Shown: positions 17,130 to 26,446, numbered from the stretch's first letter. The stretch is 64,000 nucleotides of DNA from Pseudocitrobacter sp913778145 (GCA_035726825.1 JALNTX010000017.1:1-64000), one strand, 5' to 3'. The notes: generated from the sequence alone by a model not told the origin. Program-made: numbers and translations.

Positions 17130-17771
17130 ATGACAAAGCTCCAGGCCCTGTTTGGCGGTACCTTCGATCCTATTCATTATGGTCATCTGAAGCCGGTAGA
17201 AATTCTGGCAAATCAGATAGGGTTATCGCGCATTATTATTATGCCGAATAACGTGCCGCCACACCGTCCACAGCCGGAAGCCACCAGCGATCAGCGCAAA
17301 CACATGGTGGAACTGGCGATTGCCGACAAACCGTTATTTGTGCTGGATGAACGTGAGCTGCGCCGTGACATGCCGTCTTATACCGCGCAAACCTTACAGG
17401 AGTGGCGTGAGGAAGAAGGGCCGGAAACGCCGCTGGCATTTATTATCGGCCAGGATTCACTGCTGACGTTTCCCACATGGTATCAGTACGACACTATCCT
17501 CGATAACGCGCATTTGATTGTGACGCGCCGCCCTGGTTATCCGATGACCATGCAGCAGCCTGAGCATCAGCAGTGGCTGGATGACCGGCTGACGCTGCGC
17601 TCAGAAGATCTGCACGAACAGCCTGCGGGAAAAATCTTCCTTGCAGAGACCCCGTGGTTTGATATCTCCGCCACCATCATTCGCGAGCGATTACAAAACG
17701 GCAAATCCTGTGACGAAATGATGCCCGCGCCGGTGCTGGAATACATCATGCAGCAGGGCCTGTACCGCTAA
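17130..17771 (+). CDS. nadD: nicotinate-mononucleotide adenylyltransferase NadD
   Basis: Transfers AMP from ATP to nicotinate mononucleotide to give deamido-NAD in NAD biosynthesis. The 213 residues begin with the nucleotidyltransferase motif GGTFDPIHYGH and include ISATIIRERL near the C-terminus, the ISxTxxR phosphate-binding motif. The ATG one base after the holA stop gives the E. coli length; an in-frame ATG 12 bases upstream is possible but overlaps holA. The last 26 bases overlap the end of the convergent cobD gene. Confidence 0.96.
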   Translation: MTKLQALFGGTFDPIHYGHLKPVEILANQIGLSRIIIMPNNVPPHRPQPEATSDQRKHMVELAIADKPLFVLDERELRRDMPSYTAQTLQEWREEEGPETPLAFIIGQDSLLTFPTWYQYDTILDNAHLIVTRRPGYPMTMQQPEHQQWLDDRLTLRSEDLHEQPAGKIFLAETPWFDISATIIRERLQNGKSCDEMMPAPVLEYIMQQGLYR

Positions 17772-18840
17772 AGACCTCATTTAACGCCTGGCACAGCCGG
17801 GCGTTTTCTTCCCGACTGCGAATCGCCACGCGGTAATAACGATCGTCCAGCCCCGGATAATTCGCACAGCTGCGGATGAGCACATGGCGCGTCAACAGCG
17901 CCTGCTGTAAATCCAGGCCCAGGACATTACAGCGGAAGAACAAGTAATTAGCCCGCCCTTCCCAGACCGTAAGCCCGGAAAAACTACGCAGCTGTGTCAG
18001 CAAGGCATCGCGTTCCTGCGTCAGCCACTGCCAGGTTGCTTGTTGATACGCGCGATCCTGTAACACCATCTCACCCGCCAGCGCCGCAAACGCATTGATA
18101 GACCAGGGCATCTGCCGCTGACGCAATCGCGCCACGGCGCCTGCGTCGCTGTTCAGCAGATACCCCAAACGCAGCCCCGGAATGGCATAAAATTTGGTTA
18201 GCGAGCGCAGTACCCAAACATGTGGATTATTTCCCAACTGCGGGATCAGCCCCGGTTCATCAGGAAGGAAATCGAGAAATGCCTCATCCACCACCAGCGT
18301 AATCGACAGCGCCCGGCAGCGTTCAACAATCGACGCCAGTAATGATGCGTCAGGATAAAGCCCGGTCGGGTTATTTGGCGTACACAGAAACAGGCAATCC
18401 AGCTCAGCGGTCAGCGCCTGAAGTAAGCGTTCGGTAAGCTGCCAGCCCTCGTCTTCGCACACGGAAAATTCGCGGATATGACAACCGACCTGCGCCAGCG
18501 CGCGTCGATATTCCGCAAACCCTGGCGTCACCAGCATCGCTCGCTGCGGTTGAAGCCCCTGCGCCAGCGTATAAATGGACTCCGTTTCGCCATTACCGGC
18601 CAGAATCCACGCAGCGGGAACATTATGATGCGCCGCCAGCTGTTGATGCAGACGCTGATACTCCACATCCGGATATCGCTCCGCCACGCCAATTTGCGCA
18701 ATTAGCGCCTCTTTGAGCGGTTCCGGCATACCCAGCGGATTGATATTCGCGCTAAAATCAACGAGCAAAGCAGGGTCAATGCCCAGCAGTTGCGCCGCCT
18801 CGCGAATATTACCGCCGTGGGTGCTGGTAAGCTTAGCCAT
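17746..18840 (-). CDS. cobD: L-threonine-O-3-phosphate decarboxylase CobD
   Basis: PLP enzyme that decarboxylates threonine phosphate to (R)-1-amino-2-propanol O-2-phosphate, the linker between the corrin ring and the nucleotide loop of cobalamin. The 364 residues have the class I/II aminotransferase fold, with N-P-T-G at 157-160, VVDEAFLDF near 183-191 and the PLP lysine K216 in SLTKFYAIPG. E. coli K-12 lacks this gene, while Salmonella carries cobD next to cobC at this position. It is divergent from cobC with 60 bases between starts. Its presence suggests that the organism makes or salvages B12 precursors. Confidence 0.93.
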   Translation of the reverse strand: MAKLTSTHGGNIREAAQLLGIDPALLVDFSANINPLGMPEPLKEALIAQIGVAERYPDVEYQRLHQQLAAHHNVPAAWILAGNGETESIYTLAQGLQPQRAMLVTPGFAEYRRALAQVGCHIREFSVCEDEGWQLTERLLQALTAELDCLFLCTPNNPTGLYPDASLLASIVERCRALSITLVVDEAFLDFLPDEPGLIPQLGNNPHVWVLRSLTKFYAIPGLRLGYLLNSDAGAVARLRQRQMPWSINAFAALAGEMVLQDRAYQQATWQWLTQERDALLTQLRSFSGLTVWEGRANYLFFRCNVLGLDLQQALLTRHVLIRSCANYPGLDDRYYRVAIRSREENARLCQALNEVFSGTGPAA

Positions 18841-18900
18841 GATACTTCTCCGCCAAAAAGCAGTATCTTACTTCAGTTTGTTGATTCAGGGAGAAACACG

Positions 18901-19512
18901 ATGAAACTCTGGCTGGTCCGTCACGGAGAAACGCAGGCCAATGTTGACGGGCTGTACTCCGGTCATTCACCTACCCCACTCACCGCCAAAGGCATCGGGC
19001 AGGCCGAAACGCTCGGCACGCTCCTGCAACACGTACCGTTTGATCATGTGATGTGCAGCGAACTGGAACGCACGCAGCTAACGGCGCGGCTGCTGCTGGG
19101 CGATCGCCCGCTGGTGCCCGAGATCGTCCCGCAGCTCAACGAGATGTTTTTCGGCGACTGGGAAATGCGCCATCATCGCGATCTGGTCATTGAAGATGAG
19201 ACCAACTACGCCGCATGGTGTAACGACTGGCAAAATGCAGTCCCCACAAACGGCGAAGGCTTTCAGGCTTTCTCCACGCGGGTGAATAACTTTATCGACC
19301 AGCTTCCCCGGCTGGATTATCAGAACCTGCTGCTGGTCAGTCATCAGGGCGTCTTAAGCCTTTTGACCGCACTTTTACTGAAGATGCCGCAGTCGGCAAT
19401 GTGGCATTTTCGCATCGACCAGGGCGCATGGAGCGTTATCGAGTTTACGCCCGCGTTTACAACGCTTCGCGTCCTCAACAGCCGCGCGTGCTGGCAGCCA
19501 GAGGCGGGATAA
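18901..19512 (+). CDS. cobC: adenosylcobalamin/alpha-ribazole phosphatase CobC
   Basis: Histidine phosphatase of nucleotide-loop assembly, removing the 5'-phosphate of alpha-ribazole phosphate or adenosylcobalamin phosphate. The start MKLWLVRHGE lies at an ATG behind GGGAGAAAC. The phosphohistidine motif RHGE (H8) and the second catalytic histidine in VSHQG (H148) are both present. The 203 residues match the E. coli and Salmonella proteins. It is paired head to head with cobD. No cobalamin riboswitch is visible in the short intergenic region. Confidence 0.94.
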   Translation: MKLWLVRHGETQANVDGLYSGHSPTPLTAKGIGQAETLGTLLQHVPFDHVMCSELERTQLTARLLLGDRPLVPEIVPQLNEMFFGDWEMRHHRDLVIEDETNYAAWCNDWQNAVPTNGEGFQAFSTRVNNFIDQLPRLDYQNLLLVSHQGVLSLLTALLLKMPQSAMWHFRIDQGAWSVIEFTPAFTTLRVLNSRACWQPEAG

Positions 19513-19714
19513 TCCCGATTTATATCGCCGCGCCCGGCGCAGCCATTGACACCCGGCGACAGCCTGTTATTCTCCGCAGCCAGAATCATTCCAGATGCAG
19601 CTATCGGCAAAAATTGTTTTACAAAAATGGCGATGCATTCGTTATTAATGAATGGGATGATAGCCCGCCTTACGACCCGTCCGGTGACATTTGTCCCGAC
19701 AACGCCTTCAGTTC

Positions 19715-19723
19715 GGGTATACT
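19715..19723 (+). promoter_or_regulatory. candidate promoter of rsfS-rlmH-mrdA-mrdB-rlpA
   Basis: The 257 bases between cobC and rsfS hold no convincing gene. A good -10 element TATACT, preceded by GGG, lies 47 bases upstream of the rsfS start. The best -35 candidate, TTGTCC at 19691, has a long 21-base spacing, so the assignment is tentative. Confidence 0.35.
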
Positions 19724-19769
19724 GTCGGGCTCTACGACTATTTTCTTCACACACCCAAGGGGAACACAC

Positions 19770-20087
19770 TTGCAGGGTAAAGCACTCCAGGATTTTGTAA
19801 TCGACAAAATTGATGACCTGAAAGGTCAGGACATCGTGGCTATCGACGTTCACGGTAAATCCAGCATCACCGATTGCATGGTTATCTGCACTGGCACGTC
19901 CAGCCGTCATGTCATGTCTATCGCCGATCATGTTGTTCAGGAATCTCGCGCTGCGGGCTTAATGCCGCTGGGCGTGGAAGGCGAAAACGTCGCCGATTGG
20001 GTTGTTGTCGATTTAGGCGATGTGATTGTCCACGTCATGCAGGAAGAGAGCCGTCGCCTGTATGAACTGGAAAAGCTCTGGAGTTAA
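19770..20087 (+). CDS. rsfS: ribosome silencing factor RsfS
   Basis: Binds ribosomal protein L14 (uL14) and blocks subunit joining in stationary phase or starvation. TTG start behind AAGGGGAAC; the 105-residue product is nearly identical to E. coli RsfS (YbeB) over its length. The fold is that of the Iojap/DUF143 family, with the conserved DHVVQESRAAG and GDVIVHVMQEE segments. It is the first gene of the run to rlpA; rlmH begins 3 bases after its stop. Confidence 0.95.
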   Translation: MQGKALQDFVIDKIDDLKGQDIVAIDVHGKSSITDCMVICTGTSSRHVMSIADHVVQESRAAGLMPLGVEGENVADWVVVDLGDVIVHVMQEESRRLYELEKLWS

Positions 20088-20090
20088 GTT

Positions 20091-20558
20091 GTGAAGCTGC
20101 AGTTGGTCGCCGTCGGCACCAAAATGCCGGATTGGGTACAAACCGGGTTTACCGAATATCTGCGCCGTTTTCCGAAAGACATGCCGTTTGAGCTGGTAGA
20201 AATTCCTGCCGGCAAACGCGGTAAGAATGCGGACATCAAACGTATTCTCGATAAAGAGGGCGAGCTGATGCTCGCCGCCGCCGGTAAAAATCGCATTGTC
20301 ACGCTCGATATTCCCGGTAAACCGTGGGATACACCGCATCTGGCGGTTGAGCTTGAGCGCTGGAAGCAGGATGGCCGCGACGTCAGCCTGCTGATTGGCG
20401 GGCCTGAAGGGCTTTCTCCAGCCTGCAAAGCCGCCGCAGAACAGAGCTGGTCGCTATCGAATCTGACGATGCCGCACCCGCTGGTGCGCGTGCTGGTCGC
20501 CGAAAGCCTGTACCGGGCATGGAGCATCACCACTAACCACCCTTACCACCGCGAGTAA
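20091..20558 (+). CDS. rlmH: 23S rRNA pseudouridine-1915 N3-methyltransferase RlmH
   Basis: SPOUT-family methyltransferase that modifies pseudouridine 1915 in helix 69 of assembled 70S ribosomes. GTG start; 155 residues, the family's standard length. The knotted SAM-binding end shows LLIGGPEGLSPACK near 101-114 and LTMPHPLVRVLVAESLYRAW at the C-terminus. Together with rsfS it forms a ribosome-directed pair ahead of the elongation genes. Confidence 0.96.
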   Translation: MKLQLVAVGTKMPDWVQTGFTEYLRRFPKDMPFELVEIPAGKRGKNADIKRILDKEGELMLAAAGKNRIVTLDIPGKPWDTPHLAVELERWKQDGRDVSLLIGGPEGLSPACKAAAEQSWSLSNLTMPHPLVRVLVAESLYRAWSITTNHPYHRE

Positions 20559-20585
20559 TGATGACCAGGGTAAATTAAGCAGCGA

Positions 20586-22487
20586 ATGAAACTACAGAAT
20601 TCTTTTCGCGACTATTCGGCTGAGTCTGCGCTGTTTGTGCGCCGGGCGCTGGTCGCCTTTACGGGGATTTTGCTGCTTACCGGCGTGCTGATCGCTAACC
20701 TCTATAATCTTCAGATCGTCCGTTTTACCGATTATCAAACCCGTTCTAACGAGAACCGCATTAAGCTGGTGCCGATTGCCCCCAGCCGCGGCATTATCTA
20801 CGATCGCAACGGTACCCCTCTGGCGCTCAACCGCACCATCTACCAACTGGAGATGATGCCCGAGAAAGTCGACAGCGTACAAGATACCCTTGAAGCCCTG
20901 CGCGGCGTGGTTGACCTTAACGATGACGACATCGCCAATTTCAAAAAGGAGCGCTCGCGCTCGCATCGCTTTACCTCTATCCCGGTAAAAACCAACCTGA
21001 CGGAAGTGCAGGTGGCGCGCTTTGCGGTGAATCAGTACCGCTTCCCCGGCGTAGAAGTGAAAGGCTATAAACGCCGCTACTATCCGTTTGGTTCCGCCCT
21101 CACCCACGTCATTGGCTACGTCTCAAAAATTAACGATAAAGACGTTGAGCGGCTCGACAAAGACGGCAAGCTGGCAAATTATGCGGCAACCCATGATATC
21201 GGGAAACTCGGTATCGAACGCTATTATGAGGATGTGCTGCACGGCCAGACCGGTTATGAAGAAGTTGAGGTCAACAACCGTGGGCGCGTCATCCGTCAGT
21301 TGAAAGAAGTGCCGCCGCAGGCCGGGCACGATATCTACCTGACGCTCGACCTCAAGCTGCAACAGTATATTGAAACGCTGCTGGCCGGCAGCCGTGCGGC
21401 GGTGGTAGTTACCGATCCGCGCACGGGCGGCATTCTGGCGCTGGTTTCTATGCCAAGCTATGACCCGAACTTGTTCGTCGACGGTATCTCCAGCAAAGAC
21501 TACTCCGGGCTGCTGAACGACCCGAATACGCCGCTGGTTAACCGCGCCACGCAGGGGGTTTACCCGCCCGCCTCCACCGTTAAACCGTATGTTTCCGTGT
21601 CTGCGCTCAGCGCGGGCGTGATCACCCGTAATACCAGCCTGTTCGATCCCGGCTGGTGGCAGTTGCCGGGTTCTGAAAAACGCTATCGCGACTGGAAAAA
21701 ATGGGGCCACGGCCACCTTAACGTGACCAAAGCGCTGGAAGAATCGGCGGATACTTTCTTCTATCAGGTCGCCTACGACATGGGTATTGACCGCCTCTCC
21801 GAGTGGATGGGGAAATTCGGCTATGGCCATTACACGGGTATCGACCTTGCGGAAGAGCGTTCCGGTAACATGCCAACCCGCGAATGGAAGCAGAAACGCT
21901 TTAAGAAGCCGTGGTATCAGGGTGACACCATTCCTGTCGGTATCGGCCAGGGCTACTGGACGGCCACGCCGATTCAGATGAGCAAAGCGCTGATGATCCT
22001 GATTAACGATGGCGTGGTGAAAGTACCGCATCTGCTGATGAGCACCACAGAAGCCGGGAAGCAGATCCCCTGGGAGCAGCCGCATGAACCACCAGTCGGT
22101 GATATTCATTCCGGCTTCTGGGAAATCGCCAAAGACGGGATGTATGGCGTCGCCAACCGTGGCAACGGTACCGCGCATAAATACTTCGCCAGCGCGCCGT
22201 ATAAAATTGCGGCTAAGTCCGGTACCGCGCAGGTATTCGGCCTGAAAGCGAATGAAACCTATAACGCGCATAAAATTGCCGAGCGTCTGCGTGACCATAA
22301 ACTAATGACCGCCTTCGCGCCGTACAACGATCCGAAAGTTGCCGTTGCCATTATTCTGGAGAACGGCGGCGCAGGCCCGGCGGTGGGGACGATTATGCGT
22401 CAAATTCTCGACCACATTATGCTTGGCGATAACAACACCGAATTGCCAGCCGAAAATCCGGCCGCATCGGCGGCGGAGGACCAATAA
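20586..22487 (+). CDS. mrdA: penicillin-binding protein 2 (MrdA)
   Basis: Class B transpeptidase of the elongasome that cross-links peptidoglycan during lateral wall growth, working with RodA. The 633 residues have one N-terminal membrane segment (about 20-42) and a pedestal domain. The transpeptidase domain has active Ser330 in STVK, an SADT motif near 387 (second motif S-x-D rather than S-x-N, as is usual in PBP2) and KSGTAQ near 544-549. The ATG lies 27 bases after rlmH. mrdB follows 2 bases after its stop. Confidence 0.97.
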   Translation: MKLQNSFRDYSAESALFVRRALVAFTGILLLTGVLIANLYNLQIVRFTDYQTRSNENRIKLVPIAPSRGIIYDRNGTPLALNRTIYQLEMMPEKVDSVQDTLEALRGVVDLNDDDIANFKKERSRSHRFTSIPVKTNLTEVQVARFAVNQYRFPGVEVKGYKRRYYPFGSALTHVIGYVSKINDKDVERLDKDGKLANYAATHDIGKLGIERYYEDVLHGQTGYEEVEVNNRGRVIRQLKEVPPQAGHDIYLTLDLKLQQYIETLLAGSRAAVVVTDPRTGGILALVSMPSYDPNLFVDGISSKDYSGLLNDPNTPLVNRATQGVYPPASTVKPYVSVSALSAGVITRNTSLFDPGWWQLPGSEKRYRDWKKWGHGHLNVTKALEESADTFFYQVAYDMGIDRLSEWMGKFGYGHYTGIDLAEERSGNMPTREWKQKRFKKPWYQGDTIPVGIGQGYWTATPIQMSKALMILINDGVVKVPHLLMSTTEAGKQIPWEQPHEPPVGDIHSGFWEIAKDGMYGVANRGNGTAHKYFASAPYKIAAKSGTAQVFGLKANETYNAHKIAERLRDHKLMTAFAPYNDPKVAVAIILENGGAGPAVGTIMRQILDHIMLGDNNTELPAENPAASAAEDQ

Positions 22488-22489
22488 AC

Positions 22490-23602
22490 ATGACGGATAA
22501 TCCGAACAAAAAATCGCTATGGGACAAAATCCATATCGATCCGGCCATGCTGCTGATCCTGCTGGCGCTGTTAACCTACAGTTCGCTGGTCATCTGGAGC
22601 GCAAGCGGCCAGGACATCGGTATGATGGAGCGTAAAATCGGCCAGATCGCGATGGGCCTGGTGATCATGGTGGTGATGGCGCAAATCCCGCCGCGCGTGT
22701 ACGAAGGCTGGGCGCCCTGGCTCTATATCTTCTGTATTATTCTGTTGGTGGCGGTCGATGCTTTCGGCGCGATTTCGAAAGGCGCGCAGCGTTGGCTCGA
22801 CCTTGGCGTGGTGCGCTTTCAGCCCTCAGAGATTGCAAAAATCGCCGTGCCGCTAATGGTCGCACGCTTTATTAACCGGGATGTCTGCCCGCCATCGCTG
22901 AAAAATACCGGGATTGCGCTGGTATTGATCTTCATGCCAACGCTGCTGGTCGCTGCCCAGCCTGACCTCGGAACATCAATTCTGGTGCTGCTCTCCGGTT
23001 TATTTGTGCTGTTCCTCTCCGGCCTGAGCTGGAGGCTTATCGGCATTGCCGTGGTGCTTATCGCTGCCTTTATACCCATATTGTGGTTCTTCCTGATGCA
23101 CGACTACCAGCGTCAGCGCGTCATGATGCTGCTCGATCCGGAATCAGACCCGCTCGGCGCGGGCTATCATATTATTCAGTCTAAAATTGCGATAGGCTCC
23201 GGTGGCCTGCGCGGTAAAGGCTGGCTGCACGGTACGCAGTCGCAGCTGGAATTCCTGCCAGAACGCCACACCGACTTTATCTTCGCCGTTCTGGCGGAAG
23301 AACTGGGGCTGATAGGCATTCTGGTACTGCTGGCGCTATATGTGCTGCTGATTATGCGCGGGCTGTGGATTGCCGCCCAGGCGCAAACCACTTTTGGCCG
23401 CGTCATGGCCGGTGGCCTGATGCTGATTTTATTCGTTTATGTCTTTGTAAATATTGGTATGGTAAGTGGCATTCTACCGGTGGTAGGCGTTCCGCTACCG
23501 CTGGTCAGCTATGGGGGCTCGGCCCTTATTGTACTGATGGCCGGGTTCGGTATCGTCATGTCGATACATACTCACAGAAAAATGTTGTCGAAAAGCGTCT
23601 AA
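22490..23602 (+). CDS. mrdB: peptidoglycan glycosyltransferase RodA (MrdB)
   Basis: SEDS-family polymerase that makes glycan strands for rod-shape elongation in complex with PBP2. The 370 residues are strongly hydrophobic with about ten membrane segments. The SEDS signature regions include GAQRWLDLGVVRFQPSEIAK (about 90-109) and the C-terminal GVPLPLVSYGGSALI (about 329-343). Length and order after mrdA are as in E. coli. Confidence 0.97.
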   Translation: MTDNPNKKSLWDKIHIDPAMLLILLALLTYSSLVIWSASGQDIGMMERKIGQIAMGLVIMVVMAQIPPRVYEGWAPWLYIFCIILLVAVDAFGAISKGAQRWLDLGVVRFQPSEIAKIAVPLMVARFINRDVCPPSLKNTGIALVLIFMPTLLVAAQPDLGTSILVLLSGLFVLFLSGLSWRLIGIAVVLIAAFIPILWFFLMHDYQRQRVMMLLDPESDPLGAGYHIIQSKIAIGSGGLRGKGWLHGTQSQLEFLPERHTDFIFAVLAEELGLIGILVLLALYVLLIMRGLWIAAQAQTTFGRVMAGGLMLILFVYVFVNIGMVSGILPVVGVPLPLVSYGGSALIVLMAGFGIVMSIHTHRKMLSKSV

Positions 23603-23612
23603 GAGGTGCTCA

Positions 23613-24716
23613 ATGCAAAAGCTTTGGCTGGGGATCTGCATCGCAGCAGGATTGCTGGCAGGTTGTTCGAATGATGATGTGCAACAGAAAACCGTCACCG
23701 TTCCGCAGCCCGCCGTATGTAATGGCCCGATAGTGGAAATCAGCGGGGCCGATCCGCGCTTTGAGCCGCTGAGCGCCACCGCAAACCAGGACTACCAGCG
23801 CGACGGGAAGAACTACAAAATTGTGCAGGATCCTGCCAACTTCAGCCAGGCGGGTTTGGCCGCAATTTATGATGCTGAACCCGGCAGTAATCTGACAGCA
23901 ACAGGCGAAGCCTTTGACCCAACGCAAATCACCGCCGCACATCCTACGCTGCCGGTGCCGAGCTACGCGCGCGTCACCAACCTGGCAAACGGACGCATGA
24001 TCGTCGTGCGTATTAACGATCGCGGCCCGTATGGCAACGATCGTGTCATTTCTCTCTCTCGCGCCGCCGCCGATCGTTTAAATACGTCCAACAATACTAA
24101 AGTGCGTATCGATCCGATTATCGTGGCCCAGGACGGTACGCTTTCCGGCCCTGGCATGGCCTGTACGACCGTTGCTAAACAGACCTACGCGCTACCTGCG
24201 CGCCCGGATCTGAGCGGTGGGTTAGGCAGCGCTTCATCAGCGCCGCAAGCCTCTGTGCCGCAGGGCGATGTCCGCGCCATCAGCAACGATACGCTGAAGC
24301 CAGAAGACACGGCCGGTGCACCAGTGAGCAGCAGCGGTTTCCTCGGCGCCCCTACTCCACTAAACAGTGGTGTACTGGAAAGCAGTGAACCTGCTGCCAC
24401 GCCGGCACAAACCACCGCACCGGTAACCGCGCCCGCCGCGACGCCCGCCCCCGCGGCTGCCGTAGCTCCCGCAGCGGCACCTGCCGCGAGCGGTGACTTT
24501 GTGGTACAGGTGGGTGCCGTCAGCGATCAAACGCGTGCCCAACAGTATCAACAGCGCCTGAGCCAGCAATTCTCAGTACCCGGACGCGTCACGCAGAACG
24601 GTGCCGTCTGGCGCATTCAGCTCGGCCCGTTCAGCAGCAAAGGCGAAGCCAGCACCCTACAGCAACGTTTGCAGAGCGAAGCCCAGCTGCAATCGTTTAT
24701 TACTCGCGCCAACTAA
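23613..24716 (+). CDS. rlpA: septal ring lytic transglycosylase / lipoprotein RlpA
   Basis: Outer-membrane lipoprotein that acts on denuded glycan strands at the septum (activity shown in Pseudomonas; weak or absent in E. coli). The lipobox LLAGC puts the lipidated residue at C18. A double-psi beta-barrel domain covers about 80-170 (INDRGPYGNDRVISLSRAAA). An Ala/Pro/Thr-rich linker leads to a C-terminal SPOR domain (about 290-367) that binds denuded peptidoglycan. The 367 residues compare with 362 in E. coli; the difference is in the Ala/Pro linker. Confidence 0.95.
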   Translation: MQKLWLGICIAAGLLAGCSNDDVQQKTVTVPQPAVCNGPIVEISGADPRFEPLSATANQDYQRDGKNYKIVQDPANFSQAGLAAIYDAEPGSNLTATGEAFDPTQITAAHPTLPVPSYARVTNLANGRMIVVRINDRGPYGNDRVISLSRAAADRLNTSNNTKVRIDPIIVAQDGTLSGPGMACTTVAKQTYALPARPDLSGGLGSASSAPQASVPQGDVRAISNDTLKPEDTAGAPVSSSGFLGAPTPLNSGVLESSEPAATPAQTTAPVTAPAATPAPAAAVAPAAAPAASGDFVVQVGAVSDQTRAQQYQQRLSQQFSVPGRVTQNGAVWRIQLGPFSSKGEASTLQQRLQSEAQLQSFITRAN

Positions 24717-24815
24717 GATGCAGAGAGGCTGCCGATATCGTTTATCGTTTGCTAATGAATGTAAAAGTCATTAACAAAGTCGTATACGATGTCGGATGCC
24801 TGCCCGCAGTGCATT

Positions 24816-24824
24816 TGCTATAGT
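24816..24824 (+). promoter_or_regulatory. extended -10 promoter of dacA
   Basis: TGC directly followed by TATAGT forms an extended -10 element 46 bases before the dacA ATG. The intervening sequence is T-rich. No good -35 is visible, as is common for this promoter class. Confidence 0.45.
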
Positions 24825-24869
24825 AAGGCACTTTTTTTAATTCCATAAACGGACGTCGTTGTTCTGACC

Positions 24870-26069
24870 ATGAAGACCTCTCTTTCTGCTTGCTTACTTA
24901 TCCCAGCGCTCTCAGTCGCCGTACTGACTTCCGCTGCCCATGCCGATGATTTGAACATCAAAACCATGATCCCAGGCGTACCGCAGATTGATGCGGAGTC
25001 CTACATCCTGATCGACTACAACTCAGGCAAAGTTCTGGCGGAACAGAACGCCGACGCCCGCCGCGACCCGGCCAGTCTGACTAAAATGATGACCAGCTAC
25101 GTTATCGGTCAGGCGATGAAAGCGGGTAAATTTAAAGAATCCGATCTGGTTACCATTGGCAACGACGCATGGGCCACCGGCAACCCGGTGTTCAAAGGCT
25201 CTTCACTGATGTTCCTGAAACCTGGCATGCAGGTTCCAGTATCTCAGCTGATCCGCGGTATTAACCTGCAATCCGGTAACGATGCCTGTGTGGCGATGGC
25301 CGACTTCGTAGCGGGCAGCCAGGACTCCTTCGTGGGTCTGATGAACAGCTACGTTAGCGCTCTGGGTCTGCAAAACACCCATTTCCAGACCGTTCATGGC
25401 CTGGACGCAGAGGGTCAGTACAGCTCCGCGCGTGATATGGCGAAAATCGGTCAGGCGCTGATCCGCGACGTGCCGAACGAATACACCATCTATAAAGAGA
25501 AAGAGTTCACCTTTAACGGTATCCGCCAGACCAACCGCAACGGCCTGCTGTGGGATAACAGCCTGAACGTTGACGGTATTAAAACCGGTCACACCGATAA
25601 AGCAGGTTATAACCTGGTGGCTTCCGCAACCGAAGGCCAGATGCGTCTGATCTCCGCGGTGATGGGGGGGCGTACCTTCAAAGGCCGCGAAAGCGAAAGT
25701 AAAAAACTGCTGACCTGGGGCTTCCGCTTCTTCGAAACCGTCAGCCCGCTGAAAGCCGGTAAAGAGTTCGCCTCTGAGCCAGCCTGGTTCGGCGACAGCG
25801 ATCGTGCTTCCCTCGGCGTGGACAAAGACGTTTATCTGACCATCCCGCGTGGCCGCATGAAAGATCTGAAAGCCAGCTATGTGCTGACCTCCACCGAACT
25901 GCACGCACCGCTGCAGAAAAACCAGGTCGTGGGCACGATTAACTTCCAGTTGGATGGCAAAACGATTGAACAGCGTCCGCTGGTAGTACTGCAGGAAATT
26001 CCGGAAGGTAACTTCTTCGGTAAAATCATTGATTACATTAAATTAATGTTCCATCACTGGTTTGGTTAA
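24870..26069 (+). CDS. dacA: D-alanyl-D-alanine carboxypeptidase DacA (PBP5)
   Basis: Low-molecular-weight penicillin-binding protein that trims the terminal D-Ala of pentapeptides and helps keep cell shape. The 399 residues start with a signal peptide cleaved after AHA near residue 25. They contain SLTK (S69, K72), SGN near 135 and KTG near 238. The C-terminal amphipathic helix (IDYIKLMFHHWFG) anchors it to the inner membrane. From DDLNIKTMIPG onward it is nearly identical to E. coli PBP5 (403 residues), but the signal peptide sequence differs. No strong Shine-Dalgarno precedes the start. Confidence 0.96.
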   Translation: MKTSLSACLLIPALSVAVLTSAAHADDLNIKTMIPGVPQIDAESYILIDYNSGKVLAEQNADARRDPASLTKMMTSYVIGQAMKAGKFKESDLVTIGNDAWATGNPVFKGSSLMFLKPGMQVPVSQLIRGINLQSGNDACVAMADFVAGSQDSFVGLMNSYVSALGLQNTHFQTVHGLDAEGQYSSARDMAKIGQALIRDVPNEYTIYKEKEFTFNGIRQTNRNGLLWDNSLNVDGIKTGHTDKAGYNLVASATEGQMRLISAVMGGRTFKGRESESKKLLTWGFRFFETVSPLKAGKEFASEPAWFGDSDRASLGVDKDVYLTIPRGRMKDLKASYVLTSTELHAPLQKNQVVGTINFQLDGKTIEQRPLVVLQEIPEGNFFGKIIDYIKLMFHHWFG

Positions 26070-26124
26070 AAATCACCCACTTGAAAGTGTGATTTCGATC
26101 CCCATATACTATGTAACGTTAAGC

Positions 26125-26158
26125 AACTCCCGCCTGTCCGGCGGGAGTTGTTCTTTTT
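26125..26158 (+). terminator. rho-independent terminator of dacA
   Basis: A 10-bp perfect stem (AACTCCCGCC / GGCGGGAGTT) with a 5-base loop is followed by GTTCTTTTT, 55 bases after dacA and just before ybeD. Confidence 0.88.
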
Positions 26159-26173
26159 ACCACTGGAGCTGAC

Positions 26174-26437
26174 ATGAAAACCAAACTGAACGAACTGCTT
26201 GAATTCCCGACTCCCTTTACTTACAAAGTGATGGGTCTGGCGAAACCTGAGTTGGTTGACCAGGTGGTGGAAGTGGTACAGCGCCATGCGCCTGGTGATT
26301 ACTCTCCGCAGATAAAACCGAGCAGCAAAGGCAACTACCACTCGGTGTCCATTACCATCAACGCGACGCATATTGAGCAAGTGGAGACGCTGTACGAAGA
26401 GTTAGGCAATATCGAAATTGTTCGTATGGTGCTGTAA
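26174..26437 (+). CDS. ybeD: DUF493 family protein YbeD
   Basis: A small (87 residues) cytoplasmic protein with a ferredoxin-like alpha/beta fold, related to the regulatory ACT-like domain family DUF493. Its function is unproven. It contains the conserved N-terminal segment LNELLEFPTPFTYKVMG and ends in EIVRMVL. An SD (CTGGAGC) lies 6 bases ahead. It sits immediately upstream of lipB, as across enterobacteria, which hints at a link to lipoate metabolism, but that is inference. Confidence 0.92.
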   Translation: MKTKLNELLEFPTPFTYKVMGLAKPELVDQVVEVVQRHAPGDYSPQIKPSSKGNYHSVSITINATHIEQVETLYEELGNIEIVRMVL

Positions 26438-26446
26438 TCCCTGCCA

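Noticed and set aside
18841..18900. Cobalamin riboswitch between cobD and cobC
   Set aside because: Only 60 bases are available and no B12-box sequence is seen.
23495..23779. Minus-strand frames inside mrdB/rlpA and many similar antisense frames (for example in leuS, cusA, cstA, entC)
   Set aside because: They are shadows of high-GC-third-position coding genes. Each overlaps a well-recognised gene over its length and has no homology pattern of its own.
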